Shown: positions 48,819 through 59,410 of the stretch, piece by piece
Position numbering within the stretch: the stretch's first letter is position 1
Layout of the letters: every line of letters begins with the position of its first letter
Assembly: GCF_020166395.1 (NCBI RefSeq)
Contig: NZ_JAIQXU010000026.1
Location: forward strand, 1-62,987
Direction: 5' to 3'
Length of the DNA: 62,987 nt
From: Deinococcus betulae
GTDB lineage: Bacteria > Deinococcota > Deinococci > Deinococcales > Deinococcaceae
Position numbers and translations under genes: made by a program
Notes under the pieces: model-generated
What the model was told of the DNA's origin: nothing
The model's database searches: none
Seen by the model: the letters and a program-made list of their open reading frames with translations, nothing else

Positions 48819-50825
48819 TCAGGGGCCCCAGGTGTTCGTGGACCAGATGGCGCGGGGCGCGCCGCCCACCACCTCGTACAGCACCACATTGCCGTCGTCC
48901 TGCACCTTCAGGTAGGCGCCGGGGTGACCCCAGGTGCTGGCCGTCCAGACGCGCTGCCCGTTACTTCTGTACAGCGCCAGGTGACCGTCACCGCCCAGGG
49001 TCAGGCGGGCCGCTGCCGTATTGCCCCAGGTCTGAGAGGCCCAGGCCGCCCGGCCGCTCTTGTACAGCACCAGGTTGCCGTCGCCCTGCATGATCAGCAC
49101 GTTGCGGCCGCTGCACGACACGCGCTGCTCGTTGATGTTCATGGTCGTGTTGCTGGCCAGCGTGTCGGGGCAGACCACCGGGGTCACGGCGCCGCAGCCG
49201 TCACCGTCTTGCGACCGGAACAGCTTGTAGTACACCGCGCAGCTGTTGGCCGTCAGCAGCGAAGACGCATTCCACTGGTGGTCGCCGTCAAAGGTGCGGA
49301 TAAAGCCCAGGGCGGCGTTGCCGGGCAGCCCTGCTGGAACGGTGCCGCCCAGATCCCGAATAACCTGCTCAAAGGTGCCCTGGCTCAGCAGCACCAGCTT
49401 GCTGAGGGTCAGCGTATTGGCCGTGGGCGCGAACGAGGCGAGGTTAAAGCGCTCCTGCGCGTTGGTGTAGCCCGTGTCGGTCAGTCCCAGGGCGCGGTTG
49501 AGCTGCGTGAGGGTCAGTGGCGCGCCGCCAGGCAGATTCATGGTGGCGTCGAAATAATTCTCGGGGTTGGTCATGCGCAGTTGCCAGTCATTCAGGCTCA
49601 TGCCAGTGGCGTTTTGCACCACGCTGTCCAGCCGGTCCCGGATAAACTCCTTGACGAAGGCCAGTTCCAGCGGCGGCAGCAGGTCAAAGCCCGCAATCTG
49701 GCCGACCAAGTCTGGGGCGCCCATCATAGAGAGGACATGCCCGGTGACGTAATCGCCCAGCACCTGCCGGGCGCGGCTGATCTCCATACCGCCCTGGGCC
49801 AGGTCGCCGGTTGTGGTGGTGAAGATCAGGGCGCTGGAGATGTCCGCGCTGACCCGGGGCCAGGCGCGCAGGCCGGTGTCAATATCGGCACGCCAGTGTT
49901 CCTTGTACTCAATTTTCCAGGCATTGGCCGTTACGTAGGCGGCCAGTTGCAGACTGAGCGCCACGCGGCTGCAGCTGAAGTCCCAGGTGCGGCACTCCCG
50001 GATGCGGCGCTGATAGTCCGCTTTTTTCGCGTAGTACTCGTCAATGTCGCGCTGAAGGCCCGCCCGGCGCTTGGAAAAGATGGCCGGCACAGACAGGCGG
50101 CTGTCGTTGTGCTGGTACAGCCCATGCAGGGGCGTTCCGGGCTTGGCGTCAATCAGGTACTGGTAGATAAAGGATTCGGCGCCGCTGATGCTCAGGTCAC
50201 TGCGGGTGACCAGGCCGCCCCCACTGACCCGCGCAATATTGGGCGTGCGCTTGCCGATATAGCCTTCGAGCACCAGATGCTGAACGGCGTTGCCGCCCAG
50301 CTCAAAGGGGCCGCCCGTGTAGTGGTTGACCAGGCTGTGCGCGAACATATCGCCGGCGGCGTGGGTAATGAAGCCGGTGGTAAAGGCCCGCGCCGCGCCC
50401 CCCTGTGAGCGGCTGCTCTGAAACAGGTGCTGCAACCAGGCGTCACTGTTGCCCGGAGAAATCTGCGGGTTGCCGGTGGGCAGGTCCCCCGGATGAATCA
50501 TCTGCTGACCGGTCAGCAGGTCGGGGTAGGCGTCGGGGCCCACCACGCCGGCCCGGTACTGCGCCGCGTTCGTGCGCAGGTCCTGCAGCACCGTGGGGTC
50601 CACCGGGTACTGGCGCGTGGCCACGACCTGCCCGCCGCTCAGCTGCTGAATGCTGACCTGCCCGTCATCCAGAGCGTCGCGCATGGCTTCCTCGGCCACG
50701 GCGAGGTGGGTGCTGGGTTTCCAGGCGCCCGCCGTGCCGGCGCCCAGGGCCAACAGGGCCACGCTGCACAGCAGGGTTTGGTGGGCTAAGACGGGCAGCG
50801 GGAAGGTGGGGGCTAAGCGGCGCAT
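48819..50825 (-). CDS. Secreted zinc phospholipase C-like protein with lectin domain
   Basis: 668 residues, AGGAGGAG ribosome site. The signal peptide ends GTAGA and the mature protein begins WKPSTH; in zinc-dependent phospholipases C the N-terminal Trp itself binds zinc. Further family features: VGPDAYPDLL and FITHAAGDMFAHSLVNHY (His-x3-Asp-x3-His). The last 110 residues form a bulb-type mannose-binding lectin with three repeats (MQGDGNLVLY, LGGDGHLALY, VQDDGNVVLY). It may bind glycans and cleave phospholipids outside the cell. Its ATG overlaps the stop of the upstream lipoprotein gene (TAATG). Confidence 0.87.
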   Translation of the reverse strand: MRRLAPTFPLPVLAHQTLLCSVALLALGAGTAGAWKPSTHLAVAEEAMRDALDDGQVSIQQLSGGQVVATRQYPVDPTVLQDLRTNAAQYRAGVVGPDAYPDLLTGQQMIHPGDLPTGNPQISPGNSDAWLQHLFQSSRSQGGAARAFTTGFITHAAGDMFAHSLVNHYTGGPFELGGNAVQHLVLEGYIGKRTPNIARVSGGGLVTRSDLSISGAESFIYQYLIDAKPGTPLHGLYQHNDSRLSVPAIFSKRRAGLQRDIDEYYAKKADYQRRIRECRTWDFSCSRVALSLQLAAYVTANAWKIEYKEHWRADIDTGLRAWPRVSADISSALIFTTTTGDLAQGGMEISRARQVLGDYVTGHVLSMMGAPDLVGQIAGFDLLPPLELAFVKEFIRDRLDSVVQNATGMSLNDWQLRMTNPENYFDATMNLPGGAPLTLTQLNRALGLTDTGYTNAQERFNLASFAPTANTLTLSKLVLLSQGTFEQVIRDLGGTVPAGLPGNAALGFIRTFDGDHQWNASSLLTANSCAVYYKLFRSQDGDGCGAVTPVVCPDTLASNTTMNINEQRVSCSGRNVLIMQGDGNLVLYKSGRAAWASQTWGNTAAARLTLGGDGHLALYRSNGQRVWTASTWGHPGAYLKVQDDGNVVLYEVVGGAPRAIWSTNTWGP

Positions 50826-51793
50826 TATTTCTCCTCCTGCTGGCCGGGGTGGTACGGCGCAAAACTGGCTTCGGTCTTGAGGGCCGCGCTGGGCTCGACA
50901 GGCTTCAGAGCCTCAGCCGGGCGCGCACCTGCCTCCAGGCTGGGCATGAGGCGCCCGTCATCGGTCACCAGATTGGGCTGGCCCTGGGCCACCAGCGTGG
51001 GCTGGCCGCCGGTCTGCACCAGCCAAGTGAAATCAAAGGGCCGGTAGTCACTGCCGCCCGTGGCCAGGGCGAGCACCAGCGCCTCTGGCCCTGCGCCCGC
51101 AGCCTGCCGGGCCGCCGCCGCACTGGGGGGTTTGGCCGGCGTGGTCAGGAGGGCCAGCCGGGGCCGGGCCACGCGGCGGATGTCCACAGCCTCATGGCGG
51201 GGAGAAGCGGCGTCCGGGGCCACCGGCACCAGCGGCAGGCGCACCCAGCCGGCCAGGTCGCCGCTGGGCAGCAGCAGGGGCAGCAGCGCCGCATCACCGA
51301 CCTCGGCCAGCGTGAGCAGGGCGGCCGCCCCGGCCTGGGCATCAGCGGCGGCGTCCTCACCCGAGACGCTCAGTTCAACCGTCGAGCGGACCTCGACCGG
51401 CTCGCCCAGCTTCACGCTGCCGGCGCGCAGGTGGTCGCCGTCCATCAGGTCGCGCGCCCAGCCCGGCACCTCGCCGGTCACGGGGATGGCCGCCACGCCA
51501 CCCTGGGCCTCAAAGGTCTCGGCGGCGCTGGTTGGGGTGTGCAACACCGTGGGATCGGCAACTTCGGTGGGCTCTGTGGGGTCTGCCGGCTCGGTGGGGC
51601 CAGTCGGGGGGCACTCCTGCGTGAACGTGTCGCAGGGAGCGGCGCGCTGGGCCTGCATGGCGGTCTGCGCCTGCACGGCCGCCGGGTTACCACCTGGGGT
51701 GGGCGTGCCGCAGCTCGACAGGGCCAGGGCCAGCGTCAGGCCAGCCAGGCAAAGCAGCGTCGGTGGGGGTGCAGCGGGGTCAGGTCTTGGCAT
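50825..51793 (-). CDS. Lipoprotein cotranslated with the lectin protein
   Basis: 322 residues. Signal with lipobox LALALSSCGT. A Pro/Thr/Glu-rich linker with repeated PTEP units follows, then a domain of about 200 residues (TGEVPGWARDLMDGDHLRAG ... DYRPFDFTWLVQTGGQPTLVAQGQPNLVTDDG) that I do not recognise. TAATG overlap with the downstream lectin gene implies joint production, so it may anchor or activate that enzyme. The MalT-like regulator gene starts 95 bases away in the opposite direction. Confidence 0.78.
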   Translation of the reverse strand: MPRPDPAAPPPTLLCLAGLTLALALSSCGTPTPGGNPAAVQAQTAMQAQRAAPCDTFTQECPPTGPTEPADPTEPTEVADPTVLHTPTSAAETFEAQGGVAAIPVTGEVPGWARDLMDGDHLRAGSVKLGEPVEVRSTVELSVSGEDAAADAQAGAAALLTLAEVGDAALLPLLLPSGDLAGWVRLPLVPVAPDAASPRHEAVDIRRVARPRLALLTTPAKPPSAAAARQAAGAGPEALVLALATGGSDYRPFDFTWLVQTGGQPTLVAQGQPNLVTDDGRLMPSLEAGARPAEALKPVEPSAALKTEASFAPYHPGQQEEK

Positions 51794-51871
51794 GGCGTGA
51801 GCATGGTGGGGCCGCAGGGAACGCTCAGGGAACGCGGCGCCCTGGGGACTGCCCGCGCCCACCAGAAGGGC

Positions 51872-51877
51872 TAGACT
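51872..51877 (+). promoter_or_regulatory. -10 box of MalT-like regulator
   Basis: TAGACT ten bases before ATG 51888. Confidence 0.4.
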
Positions 51878-51887
51878 GCCCCCAGCC

Positions 51888-54617
51888 ATGACCCCTGTGC
51901 CCAGACGTTCGGCGGTGCCGCGCGCCGCCCGGTTCGAGCGGCCCCGCACGCACCTGCTGACCCAGCTCTCGGACACCGTTGACGTGCCCCTGATCGTGCT
52001 GGCCGCGCCGTCGGGGTACGGCAAGACCACCCTGCTGGCGCAGTACGCCCGCGTGACCCCGCGCCGGGTGGCCTGGTGCCGCCTGACCGGTGAGCAGGAG
52101 GGGCCGGCCAGCATCACGGCGCGGCTGGCGGCCAGCCTCCCGGAACTGGCCCCCCTGACCACTCCCGACGCGCGCACGCCTGCCGGCGCCCTGCTGGAGC
52201 AACTGGCGGCTGGGCTATCGGCCATCCACGACGGCGTGGACCTGATTGTGGACAACGTCGAGACCCTGGCCCAGAGCGAGTGGCTGGCCCGCCTGGCCGA
52301 CGCCCTGGAAGAGGGGCACCGGCTGCTGCTGGGCACCTACAGCACCGAAGGCCTGCGGATTGCCCGGCGGCTAGCCGAGGGCCGCGCGCAGGTGCTGGAC
52401 GCCGCCGACCTGGCCTTTACCCCGCAAGAAACGCAGACCTACCTTCAGGAGCGGGGAGGGCTGGCCGCCGCAGACGAACTGGCCCACCTGGGCGGCTGGC
52501 CCGCCGGCCTGGCCCTGGCGGCCCACGGCGCCCCGCGCCACGCGGGCGCCGACGACCTGGTGCTGGAGGCGCTGCTGACCCTGCCCGGCCCCGTGCAGGC
52601 CGCCCTGCCCGCGCTGGCCCCGCTGGACACCTGGAACGAGGCCGACGCGGCGCTGGTGGCCCCCGAATTACCGGCCGGCTGGCTTCAGGCGGTGCAGCGG
52701 GCCGGGCTGCCCGTCACGGCCCTGGGGGGCGGCGCCTTTCAGCCTCACCGGCTGCTGGCCGGCGTGCTGGACAGTCTGCTGGCCCGTGACGCCGGCCGCG
52801 CGGCCGCCGCGCGCGCCGTCGCCGCCGCCCTGGCCGAGGACCGCGGCGACCTGGCCCGCGCCGCCCAGCTGTTTCTTCAGGCGGGGCAGCCTGAAGCCGC
52901 CCTGAAGGCCGCGCGCCCGGTGGTGGGCGTCTACCGTGACCGGGGCGAGCATCTGCGCACCCGCGCGCTGCTGGAAGCCTTTGGGCCCGCCGGGCTGGAC
53001 GCGCCCCTGCAAGAGCGATTGGCCTGGGCCCAGATCGAGACGGGGGCCGCCGCGCAGGGCGAGGCCACCCTGACGGCGCTGCGGGCAACAGAAGCGCTGA
53101 GCCCCGCTGGGCTCGCCTCGCTGGCGATGGTCAGGGGGCGCCAGGGAGACACCGCCGCGCAGTACGCGCTGGCGCGTGAAGGCCTGGAACGCGGCGGCCC
53201 CCCCGTCCCCGCCCTGTTCTGGCCCTTTGTGCAGGCAGCGCTGCGCCTGCGCGAGTTTGACGAGGCCGAGCAGGCTGCCGAGACCTTTCACCGCTGGGCT
53301 CAGGCGGGCAGCGACAGCGTGCGCCAGGCCGAGGCGTGGCAGTTGCAGGCCCTGGTGTGGCGCCACACCCGCCCGCCCGAAGCGGCGGCCCGCCCTCTGG
53401 CGCGTGCCCGCGCGGCCTACGAGGCCCTGGGCTGGCAGGGCCGTGCGGCGGCGGTGCAGCTTGAAGAACTGGAACTGGCGGTGCGGGCCGGACGGGCGTC
53501 TGAGGTGCTGGCCGTGACCCTGAGCGCATTAGAAGGCCGCCTGCCTGCCGAGGCCCCGGCCGCGCAGGTTCGCCGGCTCCGGCTGCTGGGCACAGTTCAG
53601 CGCCGACTGGGCCACCTGGACGCCGCCGAAGCGGCGCTGCGCCGCGCACTGCAAGTGGCGGGCGCCGCCGGCATCCACGCGGGCAGCGCGGGACTGACTC
53701 TGGCGCTGGCCGACGTGCTGCTGCAAGCGGGCCAGGCTCAGGAAGCGCAGGACTGGCTCTCAGCCGACGCCCCCGGCCAATCGCGGCTGCTTCAGGCGCT
53801 GCTGCGGGCGCAGGCGGCAGGGCAGCCCCTCCAGGTTTCGCCAGAGGACCTGGAGGCCGAGCCGGACGCCGAGACCCGCGCCCGTGCCCAGGCCCTCAGC
53901 CCGTCCGGGCAGGCAGGCGTCCCAGCACCGTCAGACCCGGCTGTCAGCGCGGTTCCCTACCTGCTGCACCTGGTCACGCTGGGGGACTGCCGGGCCAGCA
54001 TCAACGGTCAGCCTGTGAAACTGGGGCTGGCCAAGGCGCGCGAGTTGCTGGTGTGGCTGGCGCTGCACGGCTCGGGGTCACGTGATGAACTGGTCACGGC
54101 GCTGTGGGACGGCTCGGCCGAGGAGCGGCATGTCGAATACTTCCGGGTGGCGGTGCGCCGGCTGCGCGCCGCGCTGCGCGATCATCTGCCCGGCGGCCTG
54201 GACCCCCTGCCCTACGCCGACGGCCGCTACCGCCTGGACCCGGTGCTGACGGTGCACACCGACCTTGAAGACGCCCCCGGCCCAGCGGCGCTGCGGCCTT
54301 TCTTGCCGGGGGTGGACACCGAATGGGCGCAAACCTTCCGTCAGGTGCAGGCGGGGCGCAGCGCCAGTGCCCTGCTGGACGCCGCCGCTGCCCTGCCCGC
54401 CCCCCAGGCCGCCGAAGCCTACCGCGCGCTCCTGCGCCTGGACCCGTTGCTGGGCGCGGCGCACGAGGGGCTGGTGCTGGCCCTTCAGGCGCAGGGGGAA
54501 GCCGCGCAGGCCCGGCAGGCGCTACACACCTACGAGCGGGTCCTGCGCGAGGACTACGGCAGCGGGCTGCCCGAGGGCTTCCTGGCGCAGCTGCGAGTCA
54601 CGCCTCCGGTGCGCTGA
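51888..54617 (+). CDS. MalT-like STAND ATPase with C-terminal BTAD
   Basis: 909 residues. N-terminal STAND ATPase as in MalT: FERPRTHLLTQLS, Walker A APSGYGKTT (about residues 40-48), Walker B LIVDNVETL and LGGWPAGLALAA. A TPR-like superhelix (residues about 300-650) follows. Unlike MalT, which ends in a LuxR helix-turn-helix, this one ends with an OmpR-like wing (VTLGDCRASINGQPVKLGLAKARELLVWLALHG ... VEYFRVAVRRLRAAL) and a BTAD helical domain (AYRALLRLDPLLGAAHEGLVLALQAQG). It probably regulates the divergent lipoprotein-lectin operon; inferred from position only. Confidence 0.85.
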   Translation: MTPVPRRSAVPRAARFERPRTHLLTQLSDTVDVPLIVLAAPSGYGKTTLLAQYARVTPRRVAWCRLTGEQEGPASITARLAASLPELAPLTTPDARTPAGALLEQLAAGLSAIHDGVDLIVDNVETLAQSEWLARLADALEEGHRLLLGTYSTEGLRIARRLAEGRAQVLDAADLAFTPQETQTYLQERGGLAAADELAHLGGWPAGLALAAHGAPRHAGADDLVLEALLTLPGPVQAALPALAPLDTWNEADAALVAPELPAGWLQAVQRAGLPVTALGGGAFQPHRLLAGVLDSLLARDAGRAAAARAVAAALAEDRGDLARAAQLFLQAGQPEAALKAARPVVGVYRDRGEHLRTRALLEAFGPAGLDAPLQERLAWAQIETGAAAQGEATLTALRATEALSPAGLASLAMVRGRQGDTAAQYALAREGLERGGPPVPALFWPFVQAALRLREFDEAEQAAETFHRWAQAGSDSVRQAEAWQLQALVWRHTRPPEAAARPLARARAAYEALGWQGRAAAVQLEELELAVRAGRASEVLAVTLSALEGRLPAEAPAAQVRRLRLLGTVQRRLGHLDAAEAALRRALQVAGAAGIHAGSAGLTLALADVLLQAGQAQEAQDWLSADAPGQSRLLQALLRAQAAGQPLQVSPEDLEAEPDAETRARAQALSPSGQAGVPAPSDPAVSAVPYLLHLVTLGDCRASINGQPVKLGLAKARELLVWLALHGSGSRDELVTALWDGSAEERHVEYFRVAVRRLRAALRDHLPGGLDPLPYADGRYRLDPVLTVHTDLEDAPGPAALRPFLPGVDTEWAQTFRQVQAGRSASALLDAAAALPAPQAAEAYRALLRLDPLLGAAHEGLVLALQAQGEAAQARQALHTYERVLREDYGSGLPEGFLAQLRVTPPVR

Positions 54618-54692
54618 CCTGCCTGACGCTGGCCTGCCGCGTTCCCTGAAAGTTCCCAGGTCGCCCGGCATGCTGCCGGTCAGAGGACCCCC

Positions 54693-55313
54693 ATGCCCAA
54701 CCCCCTGACTGCCCTGCTGCCCCTGACCCTCGCTGCTCTGCTCGCTTCCTGCGGCACCGCCCGTGTGCCTGCCCCCCAGGCCACCGCCACCGCGCCGGCC
54801 CTGCGCGCCCTGAACGACGACATCTGTCCCTCGTGTGGCAAACCGAGTCACGCTGTCCAGGCGGCCTGGGTGTGGGCCAGTGAGGCGGGCGGCCTGCCGG
54901 AACTGGGCCAGCCCACCGACCTGATCGAGGTCAAGGTGCCCAGGCTCCAGGTTCTGGCCCAGGCACGCCGCGCTCAGGTCACCGTCAGCGGCAAGTGGCT
55001 GCACCTCTCCCTGGATGACACCGACGCTGTCAGCCTGCCTGTGGCGTGCATTCAGGGCCGGGATGAACCCCGTCCGGCCGGGCTGCCCGCCCTGACTGTC
55101 TCGCTGAGCGGCGCGGCCAGTAATGTCTGGCTGGGTGGCCAGGTGGCCCTGAGCCGCCCCGTGGACCTCCTGACCGCCTCGGCCGCTGGCGACGAGGTGT
55201 GTGCAGAAGAGTTTGGGGAGGGGTGGCACATGCTGAGGACCAACGAGACGGCGGACGCCCTGCCACTGGGGCTGTTCGTCAGCGACCTGTGGGCCAGTCG
55301 CGCCCGGCCATGA
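54693..55313 (+). CDS. Lipoprotein of unknown function
   Basis: 206 residues; AGAGGA before the ATG. Signal with lipobox ALLASCGT. The mature part has CPSCG (possible metal or disulfide pair), then a beta-rich region (QVTVSGKWLHLSLDDTDAVSLPVACIQG). I recognise no family. It lies 75 bases after the MalT-like regulator and overlaps the next gene by ATGA. Confidence 0.75.
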   Translation: MPNPLTALLPLTLAALLASCGTARVPAPQATATAPALRALNDDICPSCGKPSHAVQAAWVWASEAGGLPELGQPTDLIEVKVPRLQVLAQARRAQVTVSGKWLHLSLDDTDAVSLPVACIQGRDEPRPAGLPALTVSLSGAASNVWLGGQVALSRPVDLLTASAAGDEVCAEEFGEGWHMLRTNETADALPLGLFVSDLWASRARP

Positions 55314-55636
55314 ACCCGGCCCGCGCCCAGTGGCACGGCCTGAGTCCCAGCCTGCAGCTGCTGCTGGCCGACCTGCACCGGGGCTTTGGGCAGCAGGCTC
55401 TGACCAGCCGGTGGACGGCCGCGCACCACACCCAGGCCCTGGGGCTGCTGCGGCAACTGGAAGAGGCGTGGCGGCAGGAGCGGGTTGACCTCGACACCCT
55501 GCACGACCTTGAGGGGCTGACGGCCCACCTGGACCTGACCGGCACCGTGACCTGCCGCGCCGCGCTGGAGAGTATTCAGGGCCTCTTCAGGCGCGTGGTC
55601 GAGGCCACCTACGAGGTGCTGGCCGCCAACGATTAG
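55310..55636 (+). CDS. Small helical hypothetical protein
   Basis: 108 residues, all-helical character (LSPSLQLLLADLHRGFG, TQALGLLRQLEEAWRQERVDLDTLHDLEGL, ALESIQGLFRRVVEATYEVL), no signal peptide. Its ATG overlaps the lipoprotein stop, so the two are cotranslated although one is exported and the other cytoplasmic. Function unknown. Confidence 0.7.
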   Translation: MNPARAQWHGLSPSLQLLLADLHRGFGQQALTSRWTAAHHTQALGLLRQLEEAWRQERVDLDTLHDLEGLTAHLDLTGTVTCRAALESIQGLFRRVVEATYEVLAAND

Positions 55637-55650
55637 GCTGGGCAACAGCG

Positions 55651-55680
55651 GAAGGACGGCGCATAGAGTAGCCGTCCTTC
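55651..55680 (+). terminator. Hairpin after the 55310 gene
   Basis: Perfect 10-bp stem GAAGGACGGC / GCCGTCCTTC with a ten-base loop, followed by TGTCCATTCTGGTTT, only moderately T-rich. Confidence 0.55.
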
Positions 55681-55710
55681 TGTCCATTCTGGTTTGTCTA
55701 GGCCCGCCTC

Positions 55711-55779
55711 ATGCGGATTCCGCTTCATTGCAGCACAACAAAGACAGGCACCGTCTGCACTTCTATATCGTGAAATCCG
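55711..55779. repeat. 69-bp intergenic repeat, copy 2
   Basis: Second copy of the block at 5503-5570, same orientation, with the same ends (ATGCGGATT.. and ..TATATCGTGAAATCCG). Directly after it lies TTCCTGCTCGCTC, the reverse complement of GAGCGAGCAGGAA that precedes copy 1. Like copy 1 it sits in a convergent gap, here between the 55310 gene and fumC. Confidence 0.75.
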
Positions 55780-55854
55780 CAGCTGTTCCTGCTCGCTCTC
55801 CTGCGGCGCTTTTCAAGCCTGCTGCGCCGCTGTCCAAGTCGCCCAGAGTCCGCC

Positions 55855-57249
<1,395 letters not shown>

Positions 57250-57255
57250 GGCCTG

Positions 57256-57261
57256 AGTGTA
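57256..57261 (-). promoter_or_regulatory. -10 box of leaderless fumC
   Basis: TACACT on the minus strand, six bases before ATG 57249. Confidence 0.6.
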
Positions 57262-57384
57262 CGGGGCAGAGGCTGTTACGGCCGGGGGAACGCGGCGCGG
57301 GGTCGCTGTCTTGAACAAAAGCGGCAGGATGACCCTGACCAGTAGGCGGAGGCGGCCCGCGTGGCCGGTCTGGCACAGTAAGGC

Positions 57385-58221
57385 ATGTACCTGGAAGTCC
57401 TGCCTCATGTTCGGCTGCGCCAGCTGGTGCGGACCTACTGGCAGATCGAGGAATTCCACGCGCCGGGGCAGGAGGAACACCGCTTCATGCCCGAGCGCAC
57501 GGTACGCCTGACCTTTTTCAGCGGCGATTCCTGGCAGAGCGGCGCCGCGCACAGTGACGCTCTGGAGCGCCTGCCTGGGGCGACCCTGACTGGCATGTGG
57601 CTGGCGCCCCGGCGGCTGGTGTCAGTGGGCCTCACGCGGGCGCTGGGCGTGGAACTGTATCCCTGGGGCGCGCGGCAACTGTTCGGCTGGTCCATGGCCA
57701 TGCAGGGCCTGGACCTGGCTCCTGTGTCGGCGCCGGTCAGCCGCGCCATTCCCGCCCTGCTGCGGGCGGGCGCCTGGGCCGAGGCGCGCGAGGTGCTGGA
57801 CGACTGGCTGCTGGAGCGCCTGGCCACCCATGAGCAGGCGCTGGGGGTGGCGGTGCAGGCCGCGTCTGCGCTGTATACCTCGCTGGGCACAGCGCGCATC
57901 GGGACACTGGCGGAGGAATTGAACGTGAGTTCCCGGCAACTGGAACGCGGGTTTGCCCAGGAGGTCGGCGTGAACGCCAAAACGCTGGCCCGCCTGATCC
58001 GCTTTGAGGAAGCGCATAACCGGCTGTACGTCAATCCGGACGAAGGGCTGGCGGGCCTGGCCTATGACCTGGGCTTTGCCGATCAGGCGCACCTGACCCG
58101 AGAGTTCCGCACGATGGCCCACATGACCCCGCGCGCCTTCGCCGCCTACGCCCGGCAGATGGCTCACCCCCACGACGCGCTGGCTCCGGTCACGCCAGTG
58201 GTGGCGGTGCCCCTGCCCTGA
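57385..58221 (+). CDS. AraC-family transcriptional regulator
   Basis: 278 residues. The N-terminal 100 residues resemble the DUF6597 sensor domain ([13 protein letters not shown] ... [12 protein letters not shown]). The C-terminal AraC domain has two helix-turn-helix units: [39 protein letters not shown] and [32 protein letters not shown]. It shares the 135-base upstream region with fumC. Target and ligand unknown. Confidence 0.9.
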   Translation: MYLEVLPHVRLRQLVRTYWQIEEFHAPGQEEHRFMPERTVRLTFFSGDSWQSGAAHSDALERLPGATLTGMWLAPRRLVSVGLTRALGVELYPWGARQLFGWSMAMQGLDLAPVSAPVSRAIPALLRAGAWAEAREVLDDWLLERLATHEQALGVAVQAASALYTSLGTARIGTLAEELNVSSRQLERGFAQEVGVNAKTLARLIRFEEAHNRLYVNPDEGLAGLAYDLGFADQAHLTREFRTMAHMTPRAFAAYARQMAHPHDALAPVTPVVAVPLP

Positions 58222-58520
58222 CGGCGTGGCCTGGAAGATGCTGACCTGTCACCGAAGGTCTGGGCTTGAACGTCAGCCATTTCTAGAGTGAGCACAGCGT
58301 AGATCTGACTTGATTGAGTGGTCCCAAAGGCTGACAAACACGAAAAGGAGCAGCACCTCAAATAAGCCTGCCCTATACAGCGATTACTGAAGGGCCGACT
58401 TTAGGCACATTAGCAGTGGGCAGACTGGCGAGCATTCTCCGCAGAGAGAGTGGCCTGTTCCGAGAGCAGCACAAGCCTTCTGTCAAGTTGACTGCTTCGC
58501 TGACATGCCTGATTCGCCTG

Positions 58521-58796
58521 TTACTGAGCCGCGCTCAGGCGCTGAAAATGGCGCTGCGCCATGCCGAGCACCCACACAGGCCCAGGCAATTCCGAACGCC
58601 CAAAGGCTTCAGGCACCGCCAGCATCTCGTGGACTGCGCCGGTGACGGCGGCTTCCGCCTCCAGACTTGGAAAGCGGCCCACCAGGCCAAACAACGCAGA
58701 AAGTTGCCCGCGCACAACGCTCTCTAGCACAGATTCTTCTCTGGGCACGAGGGGACGCCGATCTTTAGCCCACACTCGTTTTCCGCCCATGACCAT
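58521..58796 (-). CDS. Possible small protein
   Basis: 91 codons on the minus strand with moderate coding bias and plausible amphipathic helices (ESVLESVVRGQLSALFGLVGRF, EAAVTGAVHEMLAVPEAF). CACACT lies six bases before the ATG, a possible leaderless promoter. No family recognised; it may also be the remnant of a longer gene. The surrounding 58222-58520 holds nothing else I can support. Confidence 0.4.
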   Translation of the reverse strand: MVMGGKRVWAKDRRPLVPREESVLESVVRGQLSALFGLVGRFPSLEAEAAVTGAVHEMLAVPEAFGRSELPGPVWVLGMAQRHFQRLSAAQ

Positions 58797-58886
58797 TCGC
58801 TCAGTGTGACGGCTTGGGTCAGTCTGCCGGAACGCCCCTCTTCATTGAAGGTGAAGTGATTGAGACGAATGCTGGGCCGCCTGGCC

Positions 58887-58913
58887 AAAAAAAGCCCCGC
58901 CTAAAGCGGGGTC
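58887..58913 (-). terminator. Terminator of the Ser/Asn-rich protein gene
   Basis: On the minus strand CCCCGC / GCGGGG with loop TTTAG followed by CTTTTTTT, 36 bases after the stop. Confidence 0.85.
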
Positions 58914-58948
58914 TTGTGATCGTTCATAGCACCGTCCTGTCTATGACC

Positions 58949-59410
58949 TCAATTGTCGTCGTTGTCCGTGCTGGTCGAGCTGCCGCTGGCATTCAGATCC
59001 AGGTTCAGCACGCTGGTCAGGCCGCCCAGCAGACTTCCGCTGCTCTGGTTGCCGTCCTCGTTGTCAGAGCTATTGCCACTGGCGCCTAGAATGCCGCCTA
59101 TAGCGCTATCCAGGCCCAGGTTCAGTTCACCCTGGCTGCTGGAGCTGTTGCCTTCGTCATCTGTGCTGCTGCTCTGGCCACTGGCATTCACGTCTGCGTT
59201 CAGCACCGCGCCCACCACGCCGAGCACACTGCCGCTGCTCTGGCTGTTGTTCTGCCCTTCGCTACTCTGGGCGTTGCCACTGAGCAGGCCGGTCACGCTG
59301 CTGCCTAGGTTGAGGTTCAGGCTGCCGCTGCTGCTGTTCGTCTCGGCGGACGCAACACCGGCGGTCAGGGCGAGGGCGGTCAGGGCGGTCAGAATCTTTG
59401 TCTTGGTCAT
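58949..59410 (-). CDS. Secreted Ser/Asn-rich protein with tandem duplication
   Basis: 153 residues: signal peptide (LTALTALALTAGVASA), then two copies of a unit of about 61 residues. Copy 1 runs from GSLNLNLGSSVTGLLSG to VLNADVNASGQSSSTDDEGN, copy 2 from GELNLGLDSAIGGILGA to VLNLDLNASGSSTSTDNDDN, each with a QSSGS[VL]LG centre. No cysteine, very few charged residues except Asp/Glu. Strong AGGAGG site and a strong terminator suggest high expression. The alternating Leu and small-residue pattern could form a fibre or surface layer, but function is unknown. Confidence 0.78.
   Translation of the reverse strand: MTKTKILTALTALALTAGVASAETNSSSGSLNLNLGSSVTGLLSGNAQSSEGQNNSQSSGSVLGVVGAVLNADVNASGQSSSTDDEGNSSSSQGELNLGLDSAIGGILGASGNSSDNEDGNQSSGSLLGGLTSVLNLDLNASGSSTSTDNDDN

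Noticed and set aside
50825..52336. 503-codon frame extending the lipoprotein gene
   Set aside because: The signal peptide and lipobox start at 51793; the upstream part is the shadow of the MalT-like gene on the other strand.
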